NCBI GenBank assembly: GCA_963721065.1
Contig: CAVRHO010000005.1
Span: forward strand, 372,001-436,000
Source: CAWBLP01 sp963721065
Lineage (GTDB): Bacteria > Pseudomonadota > Alphaproteobacteria > Acetobacterales > Acetobacteraceae
Length of the DNA stretch: 64,000 bases
Direction of reading: 5' to 3'
Shown one piece after another: positions 38,354 to 47,400 of the stretch (its first letter is position 1; each line of letters opens with the position of its first letter). The position numbers and the translations under genes are program-made. Below the pieces are notes generated by a model, which saw only the letters and a program-made list of their open reading frames with translations, was not told the origin of the DNA and ran no database searches.

Positions 38354-38827
38354 ATGAAACTGCATACTGTCGGCACTCTGGCCGTCGTCGCCCTGCTGGC
38401 GGCGTGCGCGCATCAGGAAAAGGCGGCATCCACCGGCACCGGCGCGCAAGCCGTGGCAGCCGGCCCGGCACCGGGCAGCGAGGAAGATCTGGTCGCCAAT
38501 GTCGGCGACCGCGTGTTCTTCGACTTCGACAAGTCGAACCTGAAGCCGGAGGCCCGGGCCACCCTGGATCACCAGGCCAGCTGGCTGGAGAAGTATCCGC
38601 AGGTGAACGTGCAGGTCGCCGGCAACTGCGATGAGCGCGGTACTGAGGAGTACAACCTGGCCCTCGGCCAGCGCCGCGCCAACGCCGCCGCCAGCTACCT
38701 GGAGGCCAAGGGCGTCCCAGCCGCCCGCATCACCACCATCAGCTACGGCAAGGACCGCCCGACCGCCATGGGCTCCAACGAACAGGCCTGGGCGCAGAAC
38801 CGCAACGCCATCACCTCGGTGCGCTGA
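38354..38827 (+). CDS. pal: peptidoglycan-associated lipoprotein Pal
   Basis: 157 residues. The signal ends in the lipobox LLAAC (Cys19). After a short linker, the OmpA-like domain carries VFFDFDKSNLKPEARATLD and the peptidoglycan-binding GNCDERGTEEYNLALGQRRA. It tethers the outer membrane to the cell wall and is pulled by TolA during division. It is flanked by terminators on both sides. Confidence 0.95.
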   Translation: MKLHTVGTLAVVALLAACAHQEKAASTGTGAQAVAAGPAPGSEEDLVANVGDRVFFDFDKSNLKPEARATLDHQASWLEKYPQVNVQVAGNCDERGTEEYNLALGQRRANAAASYLEAKGVPAARITTISYGKDRPTAMGSNEQAWAQNRNAITSVR

Positions 38828-38856
38828 GCCGGGAATACCGGGTTGTGCCGACCGGA

Positions 38857-38888
38857 CCGGCGGCCCTGCGGCCGCCGGTTTCGTTTTC
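38857..38888 (+). terminator. Rho-independent terminator after pal
   Basis: CCGGCGGCC (38857-38865) and GGCCGCCGG (38870-38878) form a perfect 9-bp stem with a CTGC loop, followed by TTTCGTTTTC. It lies 29 bp after the pal stop. Confidence 0.85.
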
Positions 38889-38957
38889 GCCACACGGTCG
38901 GCACAGGCTTGAGCCCGTCGCCATCTTGCGCCAATTGCTCCGTCAGTTTCCGAGGAG

Positions 38958-39890
38958 ATGCGCATGCGCCTTCCGACGCTTTTTCCGCTGATGCGGACCG
39001 CGCTCATCGTCACGCCGATGATCCTGCTGACCGCCGGCCCGGCATCCGCACAGTTGCAAAGCCGGGAAGCCATCGCGCTGCGCAACGATATCTACCAGCT
39101 CCAGCAGCAGATCCAGCAGTTGCGGGAACAGATGGGCAATCAGGGCTCGTCCGGCTCCAGCTACCTCGGCGGGGGCAGTGCTCCAACCCCGTCCAGCGGC
39201 GGGAGCGACCTGGTGGCGCAGTTGCTTTCCCGGGTCGAGGACCTGTCGGAACAGGTGCGGCAACTGCGTGGACAGGTCCAGGAGACCGACAACAAGCTGC
39301 AGCAGCAGACAGCCGACCTGAGCAAGCGCATCGACGACCTGGCATTCCAGGTGCAGCACCCCGGCGCCACGGCCGACCAGTCCGGGACAGGCGCAACCAA
39401 CGCCGCGAGTTCGGCAGCCGGATCGAACACCAGCCCGCAACCCGCGCCACTGGGTGTGAACCGGGCGCCGCCGCCCTCCAAGCCTGCCGCGTCATCGCCG
39501 CCGCGCACGCCGGAGGCCGCGATGAAGGAGGGTTCGGCCGCGCTCGCCCGTCACGACTACAAGACCGCCGAGGCGGATGCCCGCGAGGTGCTGACCAAGT
39601 TCCGGACATCGCCTCGCGCCTATGACGCCCAGTTCCTGCTGGCCGAGGCGCTGGCGGGCCGGCGGCAGTACCCGCAGGCGGCCATCGCGTATGACGACAG
39701 CTACAACCGCTCCCGCAAGGGGCGTCACGCCGAGCAGTCGCTGCTCGGGTTGGCGTCGTCGCTGATTGCGATCAAGGAGACCAAGGCCGCGTGCGACACG
39801 CTGAGCAAGTTGCACGCGGAATTCCCCCACATGAAGTCGGACGTGCGCGAGTTTGCCGCGACGCTGCGCAAGCGCGCGGGGTGCAGGTAA
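38958..39890 (+). CDS. cpoB: cell division coordinator CpoB (YbgF)
   Basis: 310 residues. A signal peptide ends near ASAQLQ; a Gln-rich coiled coil follows (about 35-55 and 85-125: YQLQQQIQQLREQM, VEDLSEQVRQLRGQVQE). The C-terminal half is a TPR domain (SAALARHDYKTAEADAREVL, FLLAEALAGRRQYPQAAIAY). It links Tol-Pal action to septal peptidoglycan synthesis. Two adjacent ATGs (38958, 38964) could start it. Confidence 0.9.
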   Translation: MRMRLPTLFPLMRTALIVTPMILLTAGPASAQLQSREAIALRNDIYQLQQQIQQLREQMGNQGSSGSSYLGGGSAPTPSSGGSDLVAQLLSRVEDLSEQVRQLRGQVQETDNKLQQQTADLSKRIDDLAFQVQHPGATADQSGTGATNAASSAAGSNTSPQPAPLGVNRAPPPSKPAASSPPRTPEAAMKEGSAALARHDYKTAEADAREVLTKFRTSPRAYDAQFLLAEALAGRRQYPQAAIAYDDSYNRSRKGRHAEQSLLGLASSLIAIKETKAACDTLSKLHAEFPHMKSDVREFAATLRKRAGCR

Positions 39891-39954
39891 CGGGGGCCGG
39901 CACGTCACCCGGGCCTGAGGGGGCCGACATGAGTTCGCCAGGCCGGCGTGGCCC

Positions 39955-41208
39955 GTGACCGCGAGGCTGCCTGACGCGTTCGCCGCCGCGATGGCCAGGC
40001 TCGGCCCCTTTGAGCCGATGCCGCGCCTTGCCGTCGCGGTGTCGGGGGGCGCCGACAGCCTGGCGCTGGCGCTGCTCGCACGGGACTGGGCACGGACGCG
40101 TGGTGGGAGTGCGCTTGCCCTGGTGGTGGACCACGGCCTTCGGCCGGAGTCAGGCGCCGAGGCCGAAGCCACGATGCAGCGCCTGGCGGCGCAGCAGATT
40201 CCGGCACGGCTATTGGTCCTGAGCGACCTTGCCCGCGGACCGGCGATGGCCGAACGCGCCCGCATTGCCCGCTATGCGGCCCTGCGCGCGGCAACCCGGG
40301 CGGATGGCCGCCTGCACCTTCTGCTAGGCCACCACGCCGGCGATCAGGCGGAGACGGTGCTGATCCGGCGCCAGGGCGGCAGCGGGCCGAACGGGCTCGC
40401 CGCCATGCCGGCGATGGCCGAACTGCACGAGGTACGGCTGCTGCGTCCCCTGCTGGCAATCCCGCCCGGCCGGCTACGAGACTTCCTGTGCGCCAGAGGG
40501 ATCACGTGGGTGGAGGATCCTTCGAACCGCGATCAACGCGCACTGCGTCCCCGCCTGCGGACCATGCTGGACGATGCCGACGGCTCCGGCCCGGCGATCG
40601 TGGCCCTGACCGAAGCAGCCCGCGCCGCCGGGACCGCCCGCGCGGCGCGGGAGGCGGAGACGGCCGCCTGGCTCGCGCGCCGGGTGTCACTGTACCCGGA
40701 GGGCTTCGCGCATCTGTTGCCGGGAGAGATCGAACCACAGGCCCTGGCCGCCCTGATCCAGACGGTATCCGGCGCCGCCTATCCGCCACCGACCGACCCG
40801 GTCGCCGCGCTGGCGGCGTCACCGCGCGCCGCGACCCTGGCGGGTGTCCGGATCATGCCGGCCGGCCGTTTCGGGGACGGATGGCTGCTGGTGCGGGAGG
40901 CCGCGGCGATGGCAGCGCCGGTCACGGCATCACCGGGTACGGTCTGGGACAGCCGCTTCCGCCTGGCCTCGACAGCCCGTCCCGCGGATGACAGCCGGAT
41001 CGGCGCCCTTGGCCCGGATGCCGCGCGCTTGCGGCGCCTGTCGCCCCTGCCGTCGGCCGTCCTGCAGACCCTGCCGGCCGTGCGCCGGCGCAATTTGCTG
41101 GTGGCGGTGCCGCATCTGGCCTATCCTGATCCTGGGGCCTGCGCCCCCTTCACGGTGGGATTCACTCCAAGGCGACCGCTGGCGGGCGCACCGTTCGTGC
41201 CGGCGTGA
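39955..41208 (+). CDS. tilS: tRNA(Ile)-lysidine synthetase
   Basis: 417 residues. The PP-loop motif AVSGGADSLALALL near 30 binds ATP. RLHLLLGHHAGDQAETVLIR and RPLLAIPPGRLRDFLCARGI are TilS core segments, and a diverged C-terminal domain follows. It converts C34 of the AUA-reading tRNA to lysidine and is normally essential. The GTG start follows cpoB by 64 bp. The position before ftsH is conserved in alphaproteobacteria. Confidence 0.9.
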   Translation: MTARLPDAFAAAMARLGPFEPMPRLAVAVSGGADSLALALLARDWARTRGGSALALVVDHGLRPESGAEAEATMQRLAAQQIPARLLVLSDLARGPAMAERARIARYAALRAATRADGRLHLLLGHHAGDQAETVLIRRQGGSGPNGLAAMPAMAELHEVRLLRPLLAIPPGRLRDFLCARGITWVEDPSNRDQRALRPRLRTMLDDADGSGPAIVALTEAARAAGTARAAREAETAAWLARRVSLYPEGFAHLLPGEIEPQALAALIQTVSGAAYPPPTDPVAALAASPRAATLAGVRIMPAGRFGDGWLLVREAAAMAAPVTASPGTVWDSRFRLASTARPADDSRIGALGPDAARLRRLSPLPSAVLQTLPAVRRRNLLVAVPHLAYPDPGACAPFTVGFTPRRPLAGAPFVPA

Positions 41209-41339
41209 AGCGGCGAATCACATGGTGGGGATGCGGGAAGACGGACGGCTCCCTATCTTGTTGCTGTTGAGCGCCTGTGGTCATTGGCTTCATGGGGACC
41301 CGGTGCGAAGCAATCTGGGTCTTGGACGAGCGAACATAG

Positions 41340-43265
41340 ATGAGCAATTTCGGCCGCAACCTCGCGCTATGGGTCATCATAGCCCTGCTGCTCGTGGTGC
41401 TGTTCAACCTGTTCCAACCGGGTGGCAACCACTCCGGCGCGACACAAGTGGCCTACTCCGACTTCATTTCCGAGGTGAATTCAGGTCACGTGCGCGACGT
41501 TGTGATCCAGGGGCATACCGTCTCCGGTCAACTGACCGACGGCCGTACGTTCCAGACCTACACGCCGGAAGATCCGTCGCTGGTGAAGCGGCTGACCGAC
41601 AAGAACGTGCGTGTGATTGCCAAGCCGGCGGACAGCGACGTGAACCCGCTGCTGCACTACCTGCTGTCGTGGTTCCCGATGCTGCTGCTGATCGGCGTGT
41701 GGGTGTTCTTCATGCGCCAGATGCAGTCGGGCGGCGGGCGCGCGATGGGCTTCGGCAAGTCGCGGGCGCGGCTGCTGACGGAGAAACAGGGCCGCGTCAC
41801 GTTCGAGGACGTCGCCGGCATCGACGAAGCCAAGGGCGAACTGCAGGAGATCGTCGAATTCCTGAAGGACCCGCAGAAGTTCCAGCGACTGGGCGGCAAG
41901 ATCCCCAAGGGCTGCCTGCTGGTGGGCCCGCCCGGCACCGGCAAGACGCTGCTGGCCCGCGCCATCGCGGGTGAGGCGAACGTGCCGTTCTTCACAATCT
42001 CGGGGTCGGACTTCGTCGAGATGTTCGTGGGCGTCGGTGCCAGCCGCGTGCGCGACATGTTCGAGCAGGGCAAGAAGAACGCCCCCTGCATCATCTTCAT
42101 CGACGAAATCGATGCGGTGGGCCGCCACCGTGGCGCCGGCCTGGGCGGCGGCAACGATGAGCGCGAGCAGACGCTGAACCAGATGCTGGTCGAGATGGAC
42201 GGTTTCGAAAGCAACGAAGGCGTCATCCTGATCGCGGCCACCAACCGCCCGGACGTGCTGGACCCGGCGCTGCTGCGCCCCGGCCGCTTCGACCGCCAGG
42301 TCGTGGTGCCGAACCCCGACGTGAACGGGCGCGAGAAGATCCTGCGCGTGCACATGCGCAAGGTGCCGCTGGCCTCCGACGTCGATCCGAAGGTAATCGC
42401 ACGCGGCACGCCCGGCTTCTCCGGCGCCGACCTGGCCAACCTGGTGAATGAGGCCGCGTTGCTGGCCGCACGCGTCGGCAAGCGCGTGGTGGCGATGGCC
42501 GAGTTCGAGGCGGCCAAGGACAAGGTGATGATGGGCAGCGAACGCCGCTCCATGGTCATGTCCGAAGCCGAGAAGCGGATGACCGCCTATCACGAGTCCG
42601 GCCATGCGCTGTGCGCCATGCACGAGCCGGAATGCGACCCGGTGCACAAGGCCACCATCATCCCGCGCGGTCGCGCGCTGGGCCTGGTGATGAGCCTGCC
42701 GGAAGGTGACCGCTACTCGAAGAGCAAGTCCAAGCTGATCTCCGAGCTGACCATGGCCATGGGCGGCCGGGCAGCGGAGGAGATCATTTTCGGGCCGGAC
42801 AAGGTTTCCAACGGCGCCGCCGGCGACATCAAGATGGCCACCGACCAGGCCCGCCGCATGGTCACCGAATGGGGCATGTCCGACAAGCTCGGCATGATCG
42901 CCTACGGCGACAACAGCCAGGAGGTTTTCCTGGGTCACTCGGTGACGCAGAGCAAGAATGTTTCCGAGCTGACTGCGCAGGAGATCGACGCCGAGATCAA
43001 GGACATGATCAGCAAGGCCTATGCCAAGGCGCGGCGTATCCTGACCGAGAACATCGAGGAACTGCACCGCCTGGCGCGCGGACTGCTGGAGCACGAGACG
43101 CTGACCGGGGACGAGATCCGCACGGTGCTGCGTGGCGAGCCGGTGATCCGCAAAGTGGTGGACGAGCCGGCACCGGAGAACCGCCGCGCCTCGGTCCCGA
43201 ATGCCGGCCGCCCGTCCGCGCAGCCGCCGAGCGGCGGTCCGGCGCCGGCGCCTCAGCCGAGCTAA
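41340..43265 (+). CDS. ftsH: ATP-dependent zinc metalloprotease FtsH
   Basis: 641 residues. Two membrane helices (about 8-25 and 103-124) flank a periplasmic domain. The AAA module has Walker A GPPGTGKT (196-203), IIFIDEIDAVG, and the second-region Arg motif RPGRFDRQ. The protease site is HESGH (418-422) with the third ligand near MGGRAAEEIIFG. The C-terminal 40 residues are Pro/Ala-rich. It degrades membrane and regulatory proteins. The 131-bp gap after tilS likely has its own promoter. A strong terminator follows. Confidence 0.96.
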   Translation: MSNFGRNLALWVIIALLLVVLFNLFQPGGNHSGATQVAYSDFISEVNSGHVRDVVIQGHTVSGQLTDGRTFQTYTPEDPSLVKRLTDKNVRVIAKPADSDVNPLLHYLLSWFPMLLLIGVWVFFMRQMQSGGGRAMGFGKSRARLLTEKQGRVTFEDVAGIDEAKGELQEIVEFLKDPQKFQRLGGKIPKGCLLVGPPGTGKTLLARAIAGEANVPFFTISGSDFVEMFVGVGASRVRDMFEQGKKNAPCIIFIDEIDAVGRHRGAGLGGGNDEREQTLNQMLVEMDGFESNEGVILIAATNRPDVLDPALLRPGRFDRQVVVPNPDVNGREKILRVHMRKVPLASDVDPKVIARGTPGFSGADLANLVNEAALLAARVGKRVVAMAEFEAAKDKVMMGSERRSMVMSEAEKRMTAYHESGHALCAMHEPECDPVHKATIIPRGRALGLVMSLPEGDRYSKSKSKLISELTMAMGGRAAEEIIFGPDKVSNGAAGDIKMATDQARRMVTEWGMSDKLGMIAYGDNSQEVFLGHSVTQSKNVSELTAQEIDAEIKDMISKAYAKARRILTENIEELHRLARGLLEHETLTGDEIRTVLRGEPVIRKVVDEPAPENRRASVPNAGRPSAQPPSGGPAPAPQPS

Positions 43266-43357
43266 CGGGGGTCGGGGGCCTTCTCAAGTCCCGGAGCCGG
43301 GTTGCTCGGCTGTTGGGTCACGGCAAAGATTGGGACGCTCTCGACAAGGACACGGAG

Positions 43358-43397
43358 CGGGCCGTTCGGGGAACCCCGAGCGGCCCGTTCTGTATTT
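43358..43397 (+). terminator. Rho-independent terminator after ftsH
   Basis: CGGGCCG-TT-CGGGG (43358-43371) pairs with CCCCG-AG-CGGCCCG (43374-43387), a 14-bp stem with one G-U and an AA loop, followed by TTCTGTATTT. It lies 92 bp after the stop. Confidence 0.8.
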
Positions 43398-43464
43398 CGG
43401 GAGTGGCCGTCGTCGCGGCGAAGGGCGGTCGTGGGCGAGGCATACCGGCCGGGCTTATCATGCG

Positions 43465-43528
43465 GGCCGTGATGGGTTGAGGCCGTCATGGGCGCAGGCC
43501 GTCATGGGTGCAGGCCGTCATGGGTGCA
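43465..43528. repeat. 16-bp tandem repeat, 4 copies
   Basis: GGCCGTCATGGGTGCA-type units start at 43465, 43481, 43497 and 43513; the first is diverged and the last two are identical. It is in the ftsH-GST gap, 50 bp from a family-B element. Confidence 0.88.
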
Positions 43529-43578
43529 GGCCGGGGTAGGCGCGGGCCCTATCGGCAGTGAGATGGTTCGGCCAAACA

Positions 43579-43709
43579 CCGCTCTCCCGCGTCATGGCCG
43601 GCCCCCGAGCCGGCCATCTGCCCCCGACAAGGCGTGTTCCGTTGCATCCCGACCCGATCGTTCCGGTGTCGATGGCCGGGTCAGGCCCGGCCATGACACG
43701 GGAGAGCGG
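43579..43709. repeat. family-B element with extended inverted arms
   Basis: GTCATGGCC at 43591 and GGCCATGAC at 43697 bound a 107-bp unit whose core (GTGTTCCGTTGCATCCCGAC, CGATCGTTCCGGTGT) matches the copy at 21216. The flanks CCGCTCTCCCGC (43579-43590) and ACGGGAGAGCGG (43698-43709) continue the inverted repeat with one mismatch. The rest of the 43266-43835 gap shows no gene. Confidence 0.9.
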
Positions 43710-43835
43710 TGACGGTGGTGTGCGGATCCCCGCGCCTATGCAGCGCAGTTCCGCCACCCACAACCTTGTCTATAGCGGCAATGAGAGAACGGGCGATCAT
43801 CCATCGCATCCAACCGCCTGCAGCGCCCCCCGGCG

Positions 43836-44489
43836 TCAGAACTCGACTTCGAGTTCCTCGATCGCTTCGGGTTCATCGCGCGCTGCGGCGGTCCACTCCT
43901 GCATGTCGGGCCACTCCAGGATGTGGTTGCAGTAGCCCCGGCACAGCGCGTCCACCGTGACGTCGTAGCTGCGAAACCGCGTCGCGACCGGCGCGTACAT
44001 CGCGTCTGCAACCGACGGCTTGCGTCCGAACAACCACGGCCCGCCCCAGGTCTGCAGACACTCGCGCCAGATCTCGGTAATGCGCTCGATATCCGCCCGT
44101 GCTGCCGACCACACCGTGAAGCCAGGCCGGTGCAGACGCAGGTTCATCGGCAACGAGGAGCGCAGCGCGGAAAAGCCGGAATGCATCTCGCCGGAAATCG
44201 ATCGGCACCGCGCGCGCGCCATGCGGTCGCCGGGGTACATGCCGACGTTGGGGAACACCTCGTGCAGGTATTCGGCGATCGCCAGCGTATCCCACACCGT
44301 GACGCCATCATGCACCAGGCAGGGCACACGAATGGATGACGCGCGCAACAACAGTTCCGCCCGCGTGTTGGGATCTTCCGGAGACACCGCCTGTTCCACG
44401 AAATCCATGCGGGCCAGGCGGCACAGCAGGAAGCCGCGCAGCGACCAGGAGGAGTAGTTTTTGCTGCTTATCAGAAGCGTTGCGACCAT
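43836..44489 (-). CDS. glutathione S-transferase family protein
   Basis: 217 residues. The N-terminal thioredoxin-like domain starts LLISSKNYSSWSLRGFLLCRL, giving the NYSSWS motif in place of a Cys, and has the cis-Pro segment RVPCLVHDG and the glutathione-contact VWDTLAIAEYLHE. The C-terminal helical domain has PWLFGRKPSVADAMYAPVA. It probably conjugates or reduces small electrophiles. The ATG at 44487-44489 begins the domain. It is divergent from phaZ (84 bp). Confidence 0.87.
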   Translation of the reverse strand: MVATLLISSKNYSSWSLRGFLLCRLARMDFVEQAVSPEDPNTRAELLLRASSIRVPCLVHDGVTVWDTLAIAEYLHEVFPNVGMYPGDRMARARCRSISGEMHSGFSALRSSLPMNLRLHRPGFTVWSAARADIERITEIWRECLQTWGGPWLFGRKPSVADAMYAPVATRFRSYDVTVDALCRGYCNHILEWPDMQEWTAAARDEPEAIEELEVEF

Positions 44490-44573
44490 GTTGCGTCCTC
44501 GCCTGCGTAGCGCCATGCTGCGGCGCAAAATTACACACGGTCACAGGAGCGAGGACAAGCGCCGGATGCAGCG

Positions 44574-45791
44574 ATGATCTATCAGCTTTACCAAACTCAG
44601 GCGGACCTGCTGCGTCCGCTGCGGCAGATGGCGCAATTCGGCGCAGACCTCGCAGAGCAACTGGCCCTGGCCCCGACACATGCCTCACTGCTGCGCCAGC
44701 TTGGCGCCGGCTGGAGCCTGTTTGCCGATTCGGCGCTCAGCCACACCCGCCCGCCCTTCGGCATCGACGCCGTGGACCTCGGCCATCGGTTCGTCGATGT
44801 CACCGAGGAAGTGGTCGATGAAACGCCGTTCGGCGCGCTGCTGCATTTCCGCAAGGACCTGGCGACGGAACAGCCGCGCGTGCTGCTGGTGGCACCGATG
44901 TCCGGCCACTTCGCCACGTTGCTGCGCGATACGGTGGCGGTGATGCTGCCCGAGCATGACGTGTTCATCACCGATTGGAAGAACGCACGCGACATTCCCA
45001 CCGGCGCCGGACGGTTCGGCCTGGACGAGTTCGTTGACCACCTGATCCGTTTCCAGGAAACGATCGGGCCGGGCGGCCATATGGTTGCGGTGTGCCAGCC
45101 GGCTGTTCCGGCACTGGCCGCGGTGGCGGTGATGGCCGAGGCGGGCAACCCGGCCTTGCCGCGCAGCATGACCCTGATGGCCGGCCCGATCGATACGCGC
45201 CTGAACCCGACCAAGGTGAATGACCTGGCCAGGTCGCGGTCGATCGAATGGTTCGAGCGGCACCTGATCGACCGCGTGCCCTGGCGCTTTCCCGGCGGCG
45301 GCCGGCTTGTGTATCCGGGGTTTGTGCAACTAACGGCCTTCGTTAGCATGAACTTCGACCGCCACGTCTCGGCGCACCTGACGCAGTTCCGCAACCTGGT
45401 GGGCGGCGATACCGCGAAAACGGAAGCGCACCGTCGCTTCTACGACGAATACGGCGCGGTGATGGATCTGCCGGCGGAGTTCTACCTGGAAACCGTGCGG
45501 CGTGTGTTCCAGGAGCATTTGCTGCCGCAGGGTCGTCTGACATGGCACGGCCGGCCGGTGAATCCCGCCGCGATCCGTCGTGTCGGGCTGCTGACGGTGG
45601 AAGGGGAGCGCGACGATATCTGCGCGATCGGCCAGACCATGGCGGCGCTGGATCTGTGTTCCGGCATCCGGATGAACCTGAAGCAGCACCATCTGCAAAG
45701 CGGTGTCGGGCATTACGGCGTGTTCGCCGGCAAGCGATGGGCGCGGGAGGTGTATCCGCGGGTGCGCGAAATGATTCAGGTCATGAACTGA
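44574..45791 (+). CDS. phaZ: intracellular polyhydroxyalkanoate depolymerase
   Basis: 405 residues, PhaZ1-type alpha/beta hydrolase. The nucleophile is a cysteine in VAVCQPAVPAL (Cys174), as in Ralstonia PhaZ1. LLVAPMSGHFATLLRDTV and WKNARDIPTGAGRFGLDEFV are conserved, and the His region is LKQHHLQSGVGHYGVFAGKRW. It mobilises stored polyhydroxybutyrate granules. No phaC lies nearby. It is convergent with cynS. Confidence 0.93.
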   Translation: MIYQLYQTQADLLRPLRQMAQFGADLAEQLALAPTHASLLRQLGAGWSLFADSALSHTRPPFGIDAVDLGHRFVDVTEEVVDETPFGALLHFRKDLATEQPRVLLVAPMSGHFATLLRDTVAVMLPEHDVFITDWKNARDIPTGAGRFGLDEFVDHLIRFQETIGPGGHMVAVCQPAVPALAAVAVMAEAGNPALPRSMTLMAGPIDTRLNPTKVNDLARSRSIEWFERHLIDRVPWRFPGGGRLVYPGFVQLTAFVSMNFDRHVSAHLTQFRNLVGGDTAKTEAHRRFYDEYGAVMDLPAEFYLETVRRVFQEHLLPQGRLTWHGRPVNPAAIRRVGLLTVEGERDDICAIGQTMAALDLCSGIRMNLKQHHLQSGVGHYGVFAGKRWAREVYPRVREMIQVMN

Positions 45792-45920
45792 CCGGCGGCG
45801 CGGTCGTCCGGCTGGGGGCCATGCAGCCAGCCGCGTGGGACGGCCTGCATAACCGTGCCGGCAGGACCGCGCCTGCGCCGGTGCTGGCGGGAACGCGCCC
45901 GCGCCCGTGCCGGCCGCAGT

Positions 45921-46370
45921 TCAGTAGCGCTTGTACGGCAGGAACTTGCCCGTCATGGTGAGTTTCACCCGGTCGCCTTTCTGGTCGGGCTGCCGCTCCA
46001 ACGACATGTCGAAGTCGATCGCGCTCATGATGCCGTCGCCGAATTCTTCCTGGATGAGTTCCTTCCAGGTCGTGCCGTACACCATCATCACCTCGTAGAA
46101 GCGATAGATCAGCGGATCTGTGGGCACGGCCGTGGGCAGTGAGCCGCGATACGGGATCGCCTGCAGCAACGCGGTATCGGCGTCGTCCAAGCCGAACAGT
46201 TGCGCCGCCTTGGCTGCGGTTTCGGGTGTCATCGACATCTGCCCCAGGCAGGCGGCGCAGGTCCATACCGGGGAATGGCCGAGCCTGGCGGCGATCTCGG
46301 GCCAGGTGAGTTTCTTTTCGGCCTTGATCGCCAGGATCTTGCGGCCGAGTTCGGTCTTGGCGTCGTTCAT
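45921..46370 (-). CDS. cynS: cyanate hydratase (cyanase)
   Basis: 149 residues. The N-terminal helical domain (LTWPEIAARLGHSPVWTCAAC) precedes the catalytic domain DPLIYRFYEVMMVYGTTWK and GIMSAIDF. The catalytic trio Arg90, Glu93 and Ser116 is intact, and the C-terminus ends KFLPYKRY as usual. It converts cyanate and bicarbonate to ammonia and two CO2. Cyanase genes often pair with a cynX transporter or carbonic anhydrase; neither is here, but nitrogen-compound hydrolases lie just downstream of its start on the other strand. Confidence 0.95.
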   Translation of the reverse strand: MNDAKTELGRKILAIKAEKKLTWPEIAARLGHSPVWTCAACLGQMSMTPETAAKAAQLFGLDDADTALLQAIPYRGSLPTAVPTDPLIYRFYEVMMVYGTTWKELIQEEFGDGIMSAIDFDMSLERQPDQKGDRVKLTMTGKFLPYKRY

Positions 46371-46487
46371 GCGTGCTGCTCCTTGCTGGCGGGCAGACGC
46401 CACGCAAGATGCGCGCCAGGATAGCGCAGGCCGATTTCCCTCCGCCCCAACGTGCTCTACGGTCCCGGGAAACCAGGGAGGCCGACG

Positions 46488-47400
46488 TTGGAACCCGATC
46501 TTGTTGCCTACTCGCCCATCCTGCACCGCCCGCCGCTGCGCTGGCCGAACGGGGCGCGCGTCGCGCTGTGGGTGGTGCCGAACATCGAGCACTACGAATT
46601 CCTGCCGAAGTTCGTCCGCACCCGCGATCCCTGGCCGCGCAGCCCGCATCCCGACATCCTGGGCTACACACAGCGCGACTACGGCAACCGGGTCGGCCTG
46701 TGGCGGCTGTTCCAACTGACCGACGATTTCGGGCTGCGCTGCACCGTCAGCCTCAGCATGTCGGTGATCCAGCATTTTCCGGCCATCCTGGAAGGCATGG
46801 AAAAGCGCGACTGGGAGCTGATGTCGCACGGCATCTACAACACCCGCTACCACTGGGACTTCACCGAGGACGAGGAACGCGCGGCGATGCTGGAAAGCCG
46901 CGAAATCCACCGGCAGGCTGACCGGGCGGGAACAGCGCGGCTGGTTCAGCCCGGCGATCACCAACACGCTGCGCACCTTCGACCTGGCCGCCGAGTGTGG
47001 CTTCACCTACACGGCGGAGCTGTATCACGATGACCAGCCGTTCCCGCTGAAAGTGAAGACCGGCAAGCTGATCTCGGTGCCGTATTCGGTGGACCTGAAC
47101 GACGTGATCCTGCACCGCCGCGGCGAGGAAGCCGCCGAATTCGCCCGCCAGATCCGCGACTACTTCGACACCGTCTATGCCGAAGGCGCCGAACAGGGCC
47201 GGGTGATGTGCCTGGCGCTGCATCCCTACTGGGTCGGCCAGCCGCACCGCATCCGTGCGTTCCGCGGCGCGCTGGAATACATCCTGTCGCATCCCGGCGT
47301 GTGGGTGGCCACGGGCGCGGAAATCGCCGACTGGTTCAATACGCAGCATCTGCCTGCGATCGAGGCACATCTCGCCGCCAGGGAGGCCGCCAATGGCTGA
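46488..47400 (+). CDS. polysaccharide deacetylase family protein 1, interrupted by a +1 frameshift
   Basis: The reconstructed length is about 303 residues. The first frame (TTG start at 46488, GGGAGG before it) runs LEPDLVAYSPILHRPPLRWP to SREIHRQ; the second resumes LTGREQRGWFSPAITNTLRT and ends AAREAANG. Deleting one G of GG at 46916-46917 joins them. The NodB-type fold is shown by WELMSHGIYNTRYHWDFTED and MCLALHPYWVGQPHR. Relatives include allantoinase-like PuuE and catabolic hydrolases, so carbohydrate deacetylation is not assured. It overlaps a paralogue by 8 bp. Confidence 0.82.

Noticed and set aside
43465..43528. CRISPR-like short repeats
   Set aside because: The 16-bp units abut directly with no spacers.
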